From: Pelagibius sp. Alg239-R121
Lineage (GTDB): Bacteria > Pseudomonadota > Alphaproteobacteria > Kiloniellales > Kiloniellaceae
Direction of reading: 5' to 3'
NCBI RefSeq assembly: GCF_947331435.1
Contig: NZ_CAMZOF010000016.1
Location: 16,587-80,586, forward strand
Length of the DNA: 64,000 bases
Shown: positions 49,820 to 59,589 of the stretch, in pieces
Position numbering within the stretch: the stretch's first letter is position 1
Layout of the letters: every line of letters begins with the position of its first letter
Made by a program: the position numbers and the translations under genes
The notes under the pieces: generated by a model
Database searches by the model: none
Told to the model about the DNA's origin: nothing
The model's input: only the letters and a program-made list of their open reading frames with translations

Positions 49820-50303
49820 GCCGCCGATCCCTTTGGTGGTTCGGAACAGCAGAATTCTGCGCCAGAAGATGATCAGCGATCAAGAAGAGGTAGGAGGGTT
49901 GATTTGGATAGGTGCGGATCCGGCCGAAAAAGTCGTCGCCTCTGGACGACCTTGTCGATAGGTGCGGCTCCTGCTGTTTAGCTCGACGAGAAACGGTCTG
50001 TTACAAAAAAAACAGGACCAGTGTGAGTTCCGGCCCTGCTTAGTTACCAAAAACAACAGCGAGTCAAAAAGAGACTCATTTCTCGGTGTTTGGGGAGCAC
50101 CGAACACAAATGTAGGTATCCATGAAATGCTAACAAAAAAAATTATGGGTTGTGTTGCACTTTACGTTAGAGTTGCACGGTCACACGTCTAGGGCGCCGC
50201 GGCCGCGGTGACGAGCTGGCTGGCGCAGCCTCCAATGACATAAAAGATAAACGGAGGTAATGAGAACTGCTCGCTAAATCGACGAGCAATCGCGCTATGC
50301 GCG
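49820..50303. other. Intergenic region with GC-rich palindromic repeat
   Basis: No convincing gene. It holds GCGCCGCGGCCGCGG near 50190, which is the opening motif of the duplicated leaders at 50855 and 61031. It also has a sequence at 50010-50036 (ACAGGACCAGTG to GGCCCTG) similar to one at 50700-50735. Confidence 0.5.
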
Positions 50304-50534
50304 TTAAAACGGAGGCAAAAGTAGGACGTGAAGGGGAGTTTGGAGGGCTTTAGCGATCTTGTCGCAGTTGTTGAGCGATATGTTGGCGCGCCCGTTTTCG
50401 ACTTTGTTTATGTAGGTGTTTGTAAGGCGTGTTCTTTCTTGAATGTCCTTGAGAGTGAGGCCCTGTGCGTTCCGCGTTCTCTTGCAGTTTGCTGCAAAGA
50501 TGCTTAGCGCCTCGGAGATCTCGGTGTCAGACAT
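50304..50534 (-). CDS. XRE-family regulator, 76 aa
   Basis: A minimal Cro/C1-type DNA-binding protein: CKRTRNAQGLTLKDIQERTR, TNTYINKVENGRANISLNN, CDKIAKALQTPLHVLL. The start at MSDTEISEAL is preferred over an upstream ATG. It is isolated between non-coding repeats. Confidence 0.8.
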   Translation of the reverse strand: MSDTEISEALSIFAANCKRTRNAQGLTLKDIQERTRLTNTYINKVENGRANISLNNCDKIAKALQTPLHVLLLPPF

Positions 50535-50854
50535 AGGTATGCGTTCCCTCAAGCCATCTTGTTTCGCAGTCCATTTGTGCTCCTTCGAACAAATCTTCTC
50601 GCCATAACGTCCTTGAGAGATAGATCATTATAATTGCCATATCTAAGTTCAGTTTTGAACCGAAGCAACGAGATCTCGCCGCCGGCGAATCCCCCAAAAG
50701 AACAGGACCGGTTCGAGGCGTGGACCGGCCCTGCAAAGTTTTCAATCCGACATTGTTTATCGAGCAAGCAACGAGAAATGCACAATTATAAGTATTCTTA
50801 GACGGATATCAATAATACAAAAAGTTGTATTCGTGTAAGCAATATAGTTGTGCG
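50535..50854. other. Upstream region of the XRE gene
   Basis: No supported gene. It holds the XRE promoter region, an AT-rich segment (50745-50850) and a GGACCGG/CCGGCCC hairpin around 50704-50734 that may terminate transcription. Confidence 0.4.
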
Positions 50855-51163
50855 GGCGCCGCGGCCGCGGCGAAGTAGAAAGGCCGCGCCGGCCGGCGCG
50901 TAATCTTCTGTTTTCATGAGTTCGCCGGAGCAATCGGCTGCGCCGGCATCAAGGGGCGAGTGCGCCGGCGGCGCATTCTCCAGTTCGCCCGAGTCCTCGC
51001 TACGCTGCGGGCCGCACCAGCTTCCTTTCGAACCCCTTGACCCCGTCCCATCCGAGCACTCGGCGGGCTGTGCCCCCTCCCTTCGCTGCGGTGAAGTTCT
51101 GACGACCTTCACCCCACCAAGGAACGAGGTCACACCCCACTGGCGAAGAGAGGACAAAGCCAT
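50855..51163 (+). repeat. Duplicated ~310-bp leader, copy 1 (before DUF3768)
   Basis: It is nearly identical to 61031-61340. Both begin with CCGCGGCCGCGGCGAAGT and end with GAAGAGAGGACAAAGCCA just before an ATG. Single-base indels between the copies break every shared reading frame, so the conservation is not for protein. It is likely a promoter plus structured 5' leader shared by two plasmid genes. Confidence 0.85.
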
Positions 51164-51565
51164 ATGACCACGACAGCACAGACCGATTGCGGAGAGAGCG
51201 GAACCAACGGCGCAACCGAGGCAATGCGCAGGGTCTCTATCATCGGAAAACAGAACGACCGCTATCGCAGCACGTTGAACGGCGATGCGGAGATCAAAGG
51301 AAAAATCGTCACCACGCCCGGCATCCGCGAGAACGGGCCGGACTTCCTCATGGCGGCCCTACGGGCGGTGCGGGACTTCAAAGAATTTTCATCGGACAAC
51401 GATCCGTACAACGAACACGAATTCGGCTCGGTAGAGGTCATGGGGATCAAGATCTTTTGGAAGATCGATATCTATGACGCCGCTTATCAATACGGCTCTT
51501 CCAAACCTGCCGACCCGTCACAAAGCCGCAGGGTCCTGACCCTCATGCTGCCAATCGAATACTGA
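51164..51565 (+). CDS. DUF3768 protein, 133 aa
   Basis: A plasmid-associated protein: GPDFLMAALRAVRDFKEFSS, EHEFGSVEVMGIKIFWKIDI, then RRVLTLMLPIEY fit DUF3768. Its first residues (MTT-QTDCG) resemble those of the DUF2958 protein at 61341, because the duplication of the leader extends into both coding regions. It is followed by the ParB-like gene. Confidence 0.75.
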   Translation: MTTTAQTDCGESGTNGATEAMRRVSIIGKQNDRYRSTLNGDAEIKGKIVTTPGIRENGPDFLMAALRAVRDFKEFSSDNDPYNEHEFGSVEVMGIKIFWKIDIYDAAYQYGSSKPADPSQSRRVLTLMLPIEY

Positions 51566-51648
51566 CGGCAAAGAAAAAGGGGAGCGCAGCGAGGCCCTCC
51601 CCTTTCTCCATAAGAACTCAAAACGAATTTTTCCCGAGGACTGAATAC

Positions 51649-53526
51649 ATGAATACCGCAGTTGAAACCACACCCACCACCACCGAAGGCCGGGCGCTTG
51701 AGAACTTCGCGATTGACCGGCTGGTTCTTTCGCCCCTGAACCCACGTCAGAGCGTAAGCGATGCTGAGATCGAAGCTTTGGCCGGTTCGATCCGTTCGGT
51801 TGGGCTTCTGCAAAACCTCGCAGGCATCGAGGAAGACGGCAAAATCGGAATCGTCGCCGGAGGCCGCCGCCTGCGGGCGCTCAAGTTGATCGCTGAGCAG
51901 GACGGCAAGGCCGATATGAGCGTTCCGGTGATCCTGGCCGAAAACTCTCTTGAAGCCCAGGCTTGGGCCAACAGTGAAAACGTTGCGCGGGCGGCATTGC
52001 ATCCGGCGGAGGAAATCCGGGCTTACCGCAAGATGGCCGAGACCGGCGCGCCGGTGGAAACAATCGCCAAAGCCTTCGCCGTTACAGTCCGCCACGTCAA
52101 AGGCCGGATGCGGCTGGCAGATCTGCCGGAGCCGATCCTTGAAGCGCTCGCTGCAGACGAAATCACCCTCGATGCGGCAGCGGCCTACACCGTGAGCGCC
52201 GATCCCGAGCGCCAGCTTGAAGTCTTCGAGCGCATGAAGACTTTCTGGCACGGCCAAGAGCCTCAGCAGATCAAGCGGAACCTGATGGCCGAGAGCGGCG
52301 ACGGCACCGATAAACATGTTCGCTTTGTTGGCCGGGAAGCTTACGAAGCCGCAGGCGGCGCCATTCGCGAAGACCTTTTCGGGGAACAGATCTTTTTCCT
52401 GGACCGGGAATTGTTGGCCAAGCTTGCAGAGGAAAAGCTTGAAGCCGTCGCGAAGGAGATCCGGGGTAAGGGCTGGAAGTGGGTTGAAACGGCCCTGGAG
52501 CGTCCGGACTGGAACATCCTAAGCAAGATGGAGCGCACCTATCCCGAACAGGCGGAACTCAGTGAGGAAGACGCAGCGCGCTATGACGAGCTGGCGGAAC
52601 TGATCGACAGAGGCGATGCGACGCTCGAAGAGCAAGAAGATTTCAAGCGGCTGGACGAAGAAAGCTTCAGCACTGATCAGATGGCCCATGCCGGTGTTGT
52701 TCTCTACCTCGACTATCGGGGCGAGTTTGACAGCGAATACGGCCTGATCAAACCGCAGGATCACGCCGCCTCGGTCGACGCGGGGATCTGCCGCTCCGTT
52801 ACCAAGAGCGGGAGTACAACAGCCGAGAAGAAAGGCCCTTACTCTGCCGCTTTGGCCGAGGACCTGGCGAAAGTCCGCACGGGAGCGATCCAGACGGCGT
52901 TGCTGGCCAAACCTGAATTGGCCGTTGATCTCTTGACCTTTCTGCTGTCCACGCCGGTATACGATAGGATGCATCCGCTTGGTCTCAGAACGGACCGCGC
53001 CGACAACGCGCCGGATGACGATGAAGGTTTGGATTTACCCGAGGCCCTGCAGGGCAAGTCTCTCCCTGCGCCTATGGAGGCTAAGAAGGCGGCGAAAACC
53101 TTCACGGCGTTTCGGGCTAAGCCCAAGAAAGAGCGCAACCGGCTGCTGACCGAGAGCATTGCCAAGCTCTTTTCCACGAAGCTTGCAGGCGAGAAGTATG
53201 GGGACTTGGCCGAGGCGGTTGCCGACTTGGCGGCGACCGATGTCCGGGCAGTCTGGACACCGACAGAGGGCTTTTTCAATCGTCTCAAGGCGGCGCAACT
53301 GGATGCCATCTTGGGCGAGGTCAAGGGCAAGGCCGTCACTGCAGACTTCACCAAACTCAAGAAGAAAGACAAGACCGCGTTCCTGCATCGGCTCTTTAAC
53401 GAAGAGACGGCCCGCAAGGATCTGGACGCGGCGGCGCAGGCGCGGATCGCGGCGTGGCTGCCCGAGGGGATGGCCGTGAAACAACCTCAAGCCAAGGGGG
53501 GAAAGTCCTCGCCGTCCAAGGCTTGA
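51649..53526 (+). CDS. ParB/RepB-like partition protein, 625 aa
   Basis: The N-terminal ParB nuclease-fold domain reads FAIDRLVLSPLNPRQSVSDA, IEALAGSIRSVGLLQNL and IVAGGRRLRALKLI. A helix-turn-helix region follows (ETIAKAFAVTVRHVKGRMRL, DLPEPILEALAADEITLDAA). The C-terminal 350 residues are an extension common in plasmid ParB-like proteins. No parA adjoins it, so it may act in partition with a distant ParA, or in regulation. Confidence 0.85.
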   Translation: MNTAVETTPTTTEGRALENFAIDRLVLSPLNPRQSVSDAEIEALAGSIRSVGLLQNLAGIEEDGKIGIVAGGRRLRALKLIAEQDGKADMSVPVILAENSLEAQAWANSENVARAALHPAEEIRAYRKMAETGAPVETIAKAFAVTVRHVKGRMRLADLPEPILEALAADEITLDAAAAYTVSADPERQLEVFERMKTFWHGQEPQQIKRNLMAESGDGTDKHVRFVGREAYEAAGGAIREDLFGEQIFFLDRELLAKLAEEKLEAVAKEIRGKGWKWVETALERPDWNILSKMERTYPEQAELSEEDAARYDELAELIDRGDATLEEQEDFKRLDEESFSTDQMAHAGVVLYLDYRGEFDSEYGLIKPQDHAASVDAGICRSVTKSGSTTAEKKGPYSAALAEDLAKVRTGAIQTALLAKPELAVDLLTFLLSTPVYDRMHPLGLRTDRADNAPDDDEGLDLPEALQGKSLPAPMEAKKAAKTFTAFRAKPKKERNRLLTESIAKLFSTKLAGEKYGDLAEAVADLAATDVRAVWTPTEGFFNRLKAAQLDAILGEVKGKAVTADFTKLKKKDKTAFLHRLFNEETARKDLDAAAQARIAAWLPEGMAVKQPQAKGGKSSPSKA

Positions 53527-53860
53527 ACTGGCCGGGGAAGGGTCGCTCGTTTGTGCCCTTCCCCGCCGTCTTTTCCTGATTCCCATGACTGCAAACGTAG
53601 CTACGAAGCAGACGCGTAGCTGAGAGCGCCGCCGGCGCTCAATCCTTTGTCCCCCTGCATAGCAGACGTCACAGCGGGGAAGCCAGGGACAGCCGCCCCT
53701 CTCTCCCCGAAGCTAAAAGCTTCGTCCCGTGTTGTCGGCCGCAGGCCGCCTGCCCGCTCCATTCCTCGCTTTTAGCTTTCCCCTCCCCTCCCCGTGCTTC
53801 GCCAGCAGGTCAAGGAAGATGCCGCGCATCTCCCTATCGGGATTAAAGAAGGACAACACC
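53527..53860. other. Intergenic region with composite hairpin repeat
   Basis: No gene. It contains the repeat at 53600-53640. The remaining bases, including a pyrimidine-rich segment, lead into the ribosome site of the methyltransferase gene. Confidence 0.5.
53600..53640 (+). repeat. Dispersed double-hairpin repeat, copy 1
   Basis: GCTACG...CGTAGC is followed by GAGCGCC-GCC-GGCGCTC and a T-rich tail with CCTTTGTCC. Copies lie at 60936-60976 (both hairpins) and 59988-60004 (second hairpin only, with TTTTGTCC). They probably act as terminators at gene ends. Confidence 0.65.
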
Positions 53861-54658
53861 ATGGCTAAACTGACCAAAGCTCAGGCGAAAGCACACGCGC
53901 AGGCCTGCGAACTTCTGCAAAAGGACGAACTGACTTTCGAGGAAAAGTGGTTCGTCTATGAGAACTGGCAGGAAGGCGCGACCCATGAGAACGGCGCAGC
54001 CGGTGCGTTCTTTACACCGGTCGAATTGGCCGCTGACTTCAAGCTGGAAATCTGTGGTTCCAAGGTCATCGATCTTTGCGCGGGCATCGGTGTTTTGAGC
54101 TTCCTGCATTATCACCGCCAGACCCATATGACCCCGCCAGATGTGACCTGCATCGATATCAACCCGGCTTACGTCGAGGTCGGCAAGAAGCTGTTTCCAG
54201 AGGCGACTTGGATTTGCGCCGACATCTTCGATGTGGCCCGCGATCTTGGCCGCTTCGATGTAGCAATTGCCAATCCGCCTTTTGGCCGTCGCGTCCATGC
54301 TCCAAACCTGCGCTACCAGGGAGCCGAGTTCGAATACAAGGTTATCGATCTGGCGTCGGATCTTGCCACATACGGCGCTTTCATCATCCCGCAGAAGTCG
54401 GCCGGTTTCGTTTATTCAGGCGTACGATGCCATGAACGGCGTGAGACGGCGGAATACAAGAAATTCGCCAAGGCGACAGGCCTGAACCTGGAAGCAGGAT
54501 GTGGCATCGATACGGCGATGTATCGGGACGACTGGCACGGCGTATCCCCGGCATGCGAGATCGTCACCTGTGAGTTCCCGGAGCGCACACCGGCCCCTGC
54601 CCTGGAGTTCCAAAGCATTACCCCGCCAATGACGCGGGATCAACTGAGCCTCTTTTGA
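53861..54658 (+). CDS. Class I methyltransferase, DNA adenine-type motif
   Basis: A 265-residue enzyme with the SAM-binding motif KVIDLCAGIGVLSF near residue 64 and the catalytic motif IANPPFGRR near 140, typical of N6-adenine or related nucleic-acid methyltransferases. The N-terminal helix is Lys/Ala rich. The ATG at 53861 follows AAGGAC. No restriction enzyme adjoins it, so it is an orphan enzyme, possibly for anti-restriction. Confidence 0.8.
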   Translation: MAKLTKAQAKAHAQACELLQKDELTFEEKWFVYENWQEGATHENGAAGAFFTPVELAADFKLEICGSKVIDLCAGIGVLSFLHYHRQTHMTPPDVTCIDINPAYVEVGKKLFPEATWICADIFDVARDLGRFDVAIANPPFGRRVHAPNLRYQGAEFEYKVIDLASDLATYGAFIIPQKSAGFVYSGVRCHERRETAEYKKFAKATGLNLEAGCGIDTAMYRDDWHGVSPACEIVTCEFPERTPAPALEFQSITPPMTRDQLSLF

Positions 54659-54697
54659 GGCTCACCCCCCCCAGTTTTTGCGAATGAATCATTGTTG

Positions 54698-54713
54698 TGT
54701 ATCGTACGATACA
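54698..54713. promoter_or_regulatory. Perfect 16-bp palindrome before the SprT gene
   Basis: TGTATCGTACGATACA, centred 25 bp upstream of the SprT start. It is a likely repressor site overlapping the promoter. Confidence 0.55.
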
Positions 54714-54729
54714 AGAAGCGGATATCCAT

Positions 54730-55434
54730 ATGGCACCTACCGAATCACTGACGCCCCCAACCCCGACTCAGTACGGGCGATTGCAGCGGGCTTACGACAG
54801 CTTCAATGCGGAGCTTTTTGCGGGAGAGCTACCGCCCTGCCTGATCACATTGCAGCGTCAGAAGAAGGTCATGGGCTATTTCTCGCGGCAGCGCTTTGTG
54901 GCCGAGGACGGCACTGCGACCGACGAGATTGCCATGAACCCGGAGTTCTTCGGCAAAGAACGCGTCATCGAGGTCCTGCAAACGCTTGTCCATGAAATGT
55001 GCCACCTCTGGCAACATCACTTCGGCAACCCGGGCCGCGGTCGCTATCACAACGAAGAATGGGCCGACAAGATGGAGTCTATCGGTCTGATGCCGTCCAG
55101 CACCGGCAGGCCTGGCGGCAAGCGCACTGGCGACCGGATGAACGATTATCCCCTGGAAGGCGGCGCGTTTCTGGAGGTTGCGAAGGCTCTCTTGGGCGAG
55201 GCCTTCGACATCCCCTGGGCGGATCGATTCTCAATTGCCGCGCCGGTCTTGCTCGATAGCAACGAGGATGGAGAGAGCGAAGACGGCGGCGGCGCGGAAG
55301 CCGCCCCAGCCCCGCGCAGCAAGGTCAAGTACAGCCATGAATGCAACGAAGGACGTGTGCTGAATGTCTGGGGCCGTCCAGGCCTGAAGCTGGTCTGCGG
55401 CGACTGCGGCAAGGTCTACGAAGCAGACCTGTAG
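54730..55434 (+). CDS. SprT-like zinc metalloprotease
   Basis: A 234-residue SprT/Spartan-type protease: AYDSFNAELFAGELPPCLIT, then the active site HEMCHLWQHH (H88, E89, H92). SprT-type enzymes clear DNA-protein crosslinks, a neat match to the SRAP gene nearby. The C-terminal zinc ribbon has HEC...CGDC. The first ligand of the usual CxxC is Ser here (YSHEC), while the fragment at 59733 keeps Cys (YCHEC). Confidence 0.85.
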   Translation: MAPTESLTPPTPTQYGRLQRAYDSFNAELFAGELPPCLITLQRQKKVMGYFSRQRFVAEDGTATDEIAMNPEFFGKERVIEVLQTLVHEMCHLWQHHFGNPGRGRYHNEEWADKMESIGLMPSSTGRPGGKRTGDRMNDYPLEGGAFLEVAKALLGEAFDIPWADRFSIAAPVLLDSNEDGESEDGGGAEAAPAPRSKVKYSHECNEGRVLNVWGRPGLKLVCGDCGKVYEADL

Positions 55435-55858
55435 CGGAGAGCGCCGATTTTCGCCGATGTCATCGACGACAACTGGGCCCACAACTTCAGCATGAGCCAG
55501 GCCGCTCCATGTGCCCTGGCCCTTCAACATCTGGATGAATGTGCTGGTTGGAACGGATGGGGCTACGTTTGGGAAGTACCGGTTTCAAAGCCGGGGAGTT
55601 AAGTGGTGCTGCGGGGCGCTGGATGACTTCATCGCGGTCGGGGCCGCCTGCCCGCAGGTACGACGAGCGTGAATGGGGTGGGATGGTCCCGGCGGAGTAG
55701 GTGGTGAGCATTGGTGCAAGCACGTGAACGACTTGACCCTCTGCCTCGCGCTCCGCGCTCTCCGGATTCCGAGAGGCAAAGCCAGGGACGACAGTCATCC
55801 AGACCTGAGCCGTTGCGATTGGCTGCCCCAACAAAACTCGATTCTAAAATGCGGTCAC
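55435..55858. other. Degenerate sequence after SprT
   Basis: The SprT frame remains open past its stop to 55602 and reads partly like protein (DDNWAHNFSMSQAAPCALAL, then WNGWGYVWEVPVSKPGS), but it lacks a start with a ribosome site. It may be the remnant of a neighbouring gene. Bases 55603-55858 show no gene. They bound the AT-richer cassette. Confidence 0.35.
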
Positions 55859-56668
55859 TTAGTCAGTCCTTCGAGCCATGAGAATATAACTCATGGGAGG
55901 CTTTATGTTCAGCTCGCCCACTCGAGAGTAACCACTGTCAAGATCGGTTTCGAGCTCGCGAATGTACTCGATCTTCAAGCCAGCGTCGATAACCGCCTGG
56001 AGAATTGAACTGAAGCTGTGATGATACCAGTACACTGTCTCCGATCCGTAGACTTGGTTCGAATAATAGTCGAGGCCTTTGTCCGAGGCGACCGGTTCGT
56101 CAGAGAAGTACGAGTAGTGAGGAACAAGTGGCTCGTCCTGTTTGCATTCTCTATCCAACTTGAACATTTCCAAAAATGGATGAGTCTCGTGAATTGTCAG
56201 GATACCATCCGGCTTCAGCACGTTCCGAACAATTCGGAAATACTGCTGCAGATCCCCCATCCAACATAGCGCACCCGATGTCGCCACGAGCACATCGGCA
56301 ATCTCTTCATAATCGGAACCGATAAGATAAATGTCAGTTTCAACGATCTCTATTTCGAGACCGCTCAGCGCAACCAATTCTCTTGCTTGAAGAACAAACT
56401 CTTCCGAGAAATCGAACCCTACTCCCCGCGCGGCGCCAAGTTGGACGAGCGAGATCAACTCCCTCGCGTTGTTACAATTGAATTGGACGACGGTCTTGTT
56501 GGTTAGATCAATCTGCTTCAATGCTTCCCGCAACTCAGGACGAACGTATGCCCCTCTGACCTCCGCCAGACTCCTTTTAACTTCCTCTAAAGCGAGTTCA
56601 GCGTGCCGCGGCGCGACTTCATTCCAAGCCTTGCGATTCTGAGCAATGATATTGGTAACTGTCGTCAT
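55859..56668 (-). CDS. SAM-dependent methyltransferase (class I), 269 aa
   Basis: A class I methyltransferase with a modified motif I (KTVVQFNCNNARELISLVQL) instead of the usual Gly-rich loop, then GVGFDFSEEFVLQAR and NVLKPDGILTIHETHPF. This form occurs in small-molecule methyltransferases. It is the last gene of the minus-strand cassette. Its ATG overlaps the MFS stop by 4 bp. Confidence 0.78.
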   Translation of the reverse strand: MTTVTNIIAQNRKAWNEVAPRHAELALEEVKRSLAEVRGAYVRPELREALKQIDLTNKTVVQFNCNNARELISLVQLGAARGVGFDFSEEFVLQARELVALSGLEIEIVETDIYLIGSDYEEIADVLVATSGALCWMGDLQQYFRIVRNVLKPDGILTIHETHPFLEMFKLDRECKQDEPLVPHYSYFSDEPVASDKGLDYYSNQVYGSETVYWYHHSFSSILQAVIDAGLKIEYIRELETDLDSGYSRVGELNIKPPMSYILMARRTD

Positions 56669-57903
56669 TCGCGTTCCTCCAAGGGATAGGGCTTAATAGA
56701 TGAGGCAGTTTGATACCGACTTGATTGACTGGTAAGAATCATCATCAGTAAGGCCGCGGCCAGAAGCGCAAACAGCAATGTGACAACCAACGGGAAGCCA
56801 TCCGGTCCGAACTCGTCCATGGCTTTGCCTGCCAATGGTGTCCCGATAATTCCGCCAATCCCCCAAGCCGCTCCGCATGCCGCCGTAGCGCCGACAAGCC
56901 GAGATCCCGAGAAAATCTGTCCAATGCGCACCAGGGTAAGAGAATAGATTGCGTAGTAAGTTCCCCCCCAGATGAAGACCGCTACAGCTAAGCCGACCGT
57001 CATTTCAGTCAAAACCAGGAAAGTGGCCGAGATAATCGTGGATACGACTGAGCAGACGAACATCAGCCACAGTCGCGAGATTGAGTCTGCAAGCCAGCCA
57101 ATAGGGTACATGAGCAGGAAACTCCCCGTAGTCATCAAAACAACGAGAAGGTTTGCCTCCGCTTCGCTCCTGCCAATTCCGAGCCCGTAGATTGGTAGGA
57201 GGGACAGGGCGCTTTGGTCGGCAAACGATACAAACACAACGGCGAGCAGAAGCACCGGGATCCGAGTAAAAAACCCCCACATGGAGACTGGCTGAGTGGA
57301 AAAGCCAATAAGTCTGATCCGCTGTCGCACCATGAACAAAGGGATCATCGCGATTAACGGGAGCGCGACGCCAAAAACGAACGGGAGAACAGACCCACTT
57401 CCAAAAATCGCCAATATTCCGGGACCAAGGACAAAACCGAGGGAAAGAGACATTGAATACAATCCGATCACTCTGCCTCTTATGGAATCGGAAATAATTT
57501 CATTTATGCATGTATCCGATGCGACAAAAATTAGTGTCAGTATGACACCAGAAACAAACCTCAGAAGCATCCAGACAAAGTAGTCCTCAATCATGAAGAC
57601 CAAAAACAGGCAAACGCCAACACTCAACAAACCAACCTGCATAACAGCATAAAGCCCCAACCGGGCGACAAGGCGAGGCGCAAATGTGCCAGCAATTAAC
57701 ATGCCGACTGGCATCATTGCTGCGTTTACTCCTATCAGCCATCTGCCATAGTCATTTTGCTCAAGAAGCAGCGCGAGCAGCGGATAAGTGAGGCTTTGTA
57801 CAATCCCGTAAATTCCCACGCTTGCGATTAAAGCCGCAATCACTAGCTGGGGGTTGCGCACGCTGATAGACGCTTCTTGTGACATCTCGGTCATGATGGA
57901 CAA
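56665..57903 (-). CDS. MFS exporter, 412 aa
   Basis: A twelve-helix major facilitator protein with the first-half loop (GRWLIGVNAAMMPVGM; FAPRLVARLGLYAVMQ) and the related GRVIGLYSMSLSLGFVLGPG motif typical of drug/H+ antiporters. It lies between two modifying enzymes, so it probably exports the cassette's product. Several N-terminal starts are possible; MTEMSQEAS at 57894 is an alternative. Confidence 0.85.
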   Translation of the reverse strand: MSIMTEMSQEASISVRNPQLVIAALIASVGIYGIVQSLTYPLLALLLEQNDYGRWLIGVNAAMMPVGMLIAGTFAPRLVARLGLYAVMQVGLLSVGVCLFLVFMIEDYFVWMLLRFVSGVILTLIFVASDTCINEIISDSIRGRVIGLYSMSLSLGFVLGPGILAIFGSGSVLPFVFGVALPLIAMIPLFMVRQRIRLIGFSTQPVSMWGFFTRIPVLLLAVVFVSFADQSALSLLPIYGLGIGRSEAEANLLVVLMTTGSFLLMYPIGWLADSISRLWLMFVCSVVSTIISATFLVLTEMTVGLAVAVFIWGGTYYAIYSLTLVRIGQIFSGSRLVGATAACGAAWGIGGIIGTPLAGKAMDEFGPDGFPLVVTLLFALLAAALLMMILTSQSSRYQTASSIKPYPLEERE

Positions 57904-57924
57904 TCCTTCACTTTAGAAACGCCG

Positions 57925-58689
57925 TTAATCAGGGCGCACGTAGGATGGAAGCTGTCGCGCGACGACGTCGGCGACATATTCATCTTTCCACTCCAGGTCT
58001 GGATTATCAGCGGCGAGGTAGCACAGATTATTGTCGTCGATGTAGGGCTTTGACTCTGAACGGAGGTTCATGTTCAGGGTGATCCGACATCCCTGCGAAA
58101 TCGGCTCAACCCGGTGCATCAGTCTCATCAACTGCCCCAAGATAGAATAGTTCAGCCGGTGCCGGATGCTGAGTATTTCACTATCAAGGATGGTCTCACC
58201 TTGGTTATAGACTCTCGCCATTCCGACCTCCGGATTACCGCAATAGAGTTGGAGGTCACCACCAACAAGCCGATCAATAGACAGAGGCACCATCTCCGTG
58301 ATCGGTATCCCGTCGCAATGCCAAACAATCGACCCATCACTATTGCAATCCTGAAAGGTAATGATCGTTGAAATAACTGACAGTGGATATACCTCGAGGT
58401 TTGTACCAGCAAAGTCTGAGAGCATTTCCAGTCTGCCGTCGAAGTGAACCAGTTCCGCTATTTCAGGGATGTAGCGTTGAGCCCCGCGAATATACATCAA
58501 GTTTAAATGACGCTTCTCTGCATGCGTGTGCCTGAGCTTAATCGCCTTTCGACAAATTTCCTCGACCAGATCACGTGGGTAGGGGTGCCGGAACTGTGTG
58601 ACCCCTAAATCCGACGACTTTGTGTAAGTCGGCTCGCCAAGGATACTGTCTCTGGAATTGCGGATAATGACGTCGCGTTCGGCTGGCAT
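57925..58689 (-). CDS. Putative Fe(II)/2-oxoglutarate-type dioxygenase, 254 aa
   Basis: The residues expected of the double-stranded beta-helix oxygenases are present in order: H124-x-D126 (VWHCDGIP), H192 (LMHRVEP) and R202 (QGCRITLNMNL). Such enzymes hydroxylate or otherwise oxidise small molecules. It lies between the exporter and a methyltransferase. The substrate is unknown. Confidence 0.72.
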   Translation of the reverse strand: MPAERDVIIRNSRDSILGEPTYTKSSDLGVTQFRHPYPRDLVEEICRKAIKLRHTHAEKRHLNLMYIRGAQRYIPEIAELVHFDGRLEMLSDFAGTNLEVYPLSVISTIITFQDCNSDGSIVWHCDGIPITEMVPLSIDRLVGGDLQLYCGNPEVGMARVYNQGETILDSEILSIRHRLNYSILGQLMRLMHRVEPISQGCRITLNMNLRSESKPYIDDNNLCYLAADNPDLEWKDEYVADVVARQLPSYVRPD

Positions 58690-58716
58690 AGGAACTCTCC
58701 AGTGAGGTTTACGTGA

Positions 58717-59589
58717 TCATGCGCAAGTGGGATCGCTGCCGAAGACATCGAAAAGAGATGTCGGTCGATCTGCCTGGTGCTCACTGACGAAGAGTGTCGC
58801 GTACGAATATCCGTCCGCTTCGGGTATTTGATCTCCCGATAAAGCCATTGCTGTTTCGGATACCAGATTGAATATGTGATTTTGCTCACCTCGATCGAAA
58901 AATTTCCTTTGGCGAAAGTATTGACCGTTCAACTGGCGTGTTCGATATCCAATACTCGCAAGACTATCAATCGCTGGCGAGTAATCGAACGGACGCATTA
59001 CAAAAGATACGATAACCGGTCTAGAGCAACCATAGGTATGGTCTAGTATCTTCATAAGTGTTTGATCTGTGATATAGCCGAAACATCCTGTTGAAACGAT
59101 CAAGTCGATGTCTTTTGGTATTTTATCGAGATCGACCTGTCCGTCCTGTTCTAGATCTGCACCGACACCAGACTCTAGCAAGCCAACGTCAATCGCATAC
59201 TTTACAGCGTTTATACTACTATCTATTCCGTAGAAATTTAGATAGCTTCGAGATGGCATAAGTGAGTATTTTACCGAAGAAATATTTGATGATTCTCTGA
59301 ACATTTCTTTTGTATACACTGAATACAAAAAATTAAGAGTGAGGTTATACTTTATGAGTGCGGAAAGCACGCCATAAGAGCAACCAATATCCAAAATATT
59401 TAGCTGTTCCAGTCTCTTACAGCTTTTCAACTCGTACAATAAAAATTCGATGCATGGCCGGGCGTTTTCTGGGATCTGATAATCCAGGGTTGCCATAGTT
59501 GAAAAATACTGGGTTGGTTCAGAAGCGTTGTAGATTTCTCGAAAGTCTCGCTTCTGTTGGTTGATTTTAACGCTAGATACGCTCGACAT
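58717..59589 (-). CDS. SAM-dependent methyltransferase (class I), 290 aa
   Basis: Motif I is LNILDIGCSYGVLSALIKYN and motif II FYGIDSSINAVKYA. The acidic loop (DLIVSTGCFGYITDQ) and an extended C-terminus follow. The gene is AT-rich and is the first of the cassette. An AT-rich promoter region lies upstream (59640-59690). Confidence 0.78.
   Translation of the reverse strand: MSSVSSVKINQQKRDFREIYNASEPTQYFSTMATLDYQIPENARPCIEFLLYELKSCKRLEQLNILDIGCSYGVLSALIKYNLTLNFLYSVYTKEMFRESSNISSVKYSLMPSRSYLNFYGIDSSINAVKYAIDVGLLESGVGADLEQDGQVDLDKIPKDIDLIVSTGCFGYITDQTLMKILDHTYGCSRPVIVSFVMRPFDYSPAIDSLASIGYRTRQLNGQYFRQRKFFDRGEQNHIFNLVSETAMALSGDQIPEADGYSYATLFVSEHQADRPTSLFDVFGSDPTCA

Noticed and set aside
50916..51167. 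Open frame inside leader copy 1 (and its counterpart at 61053-61271)
   Set aside because: Single-base indels between the two near-identical copies shift the frame, so the conservation is not protein-level.
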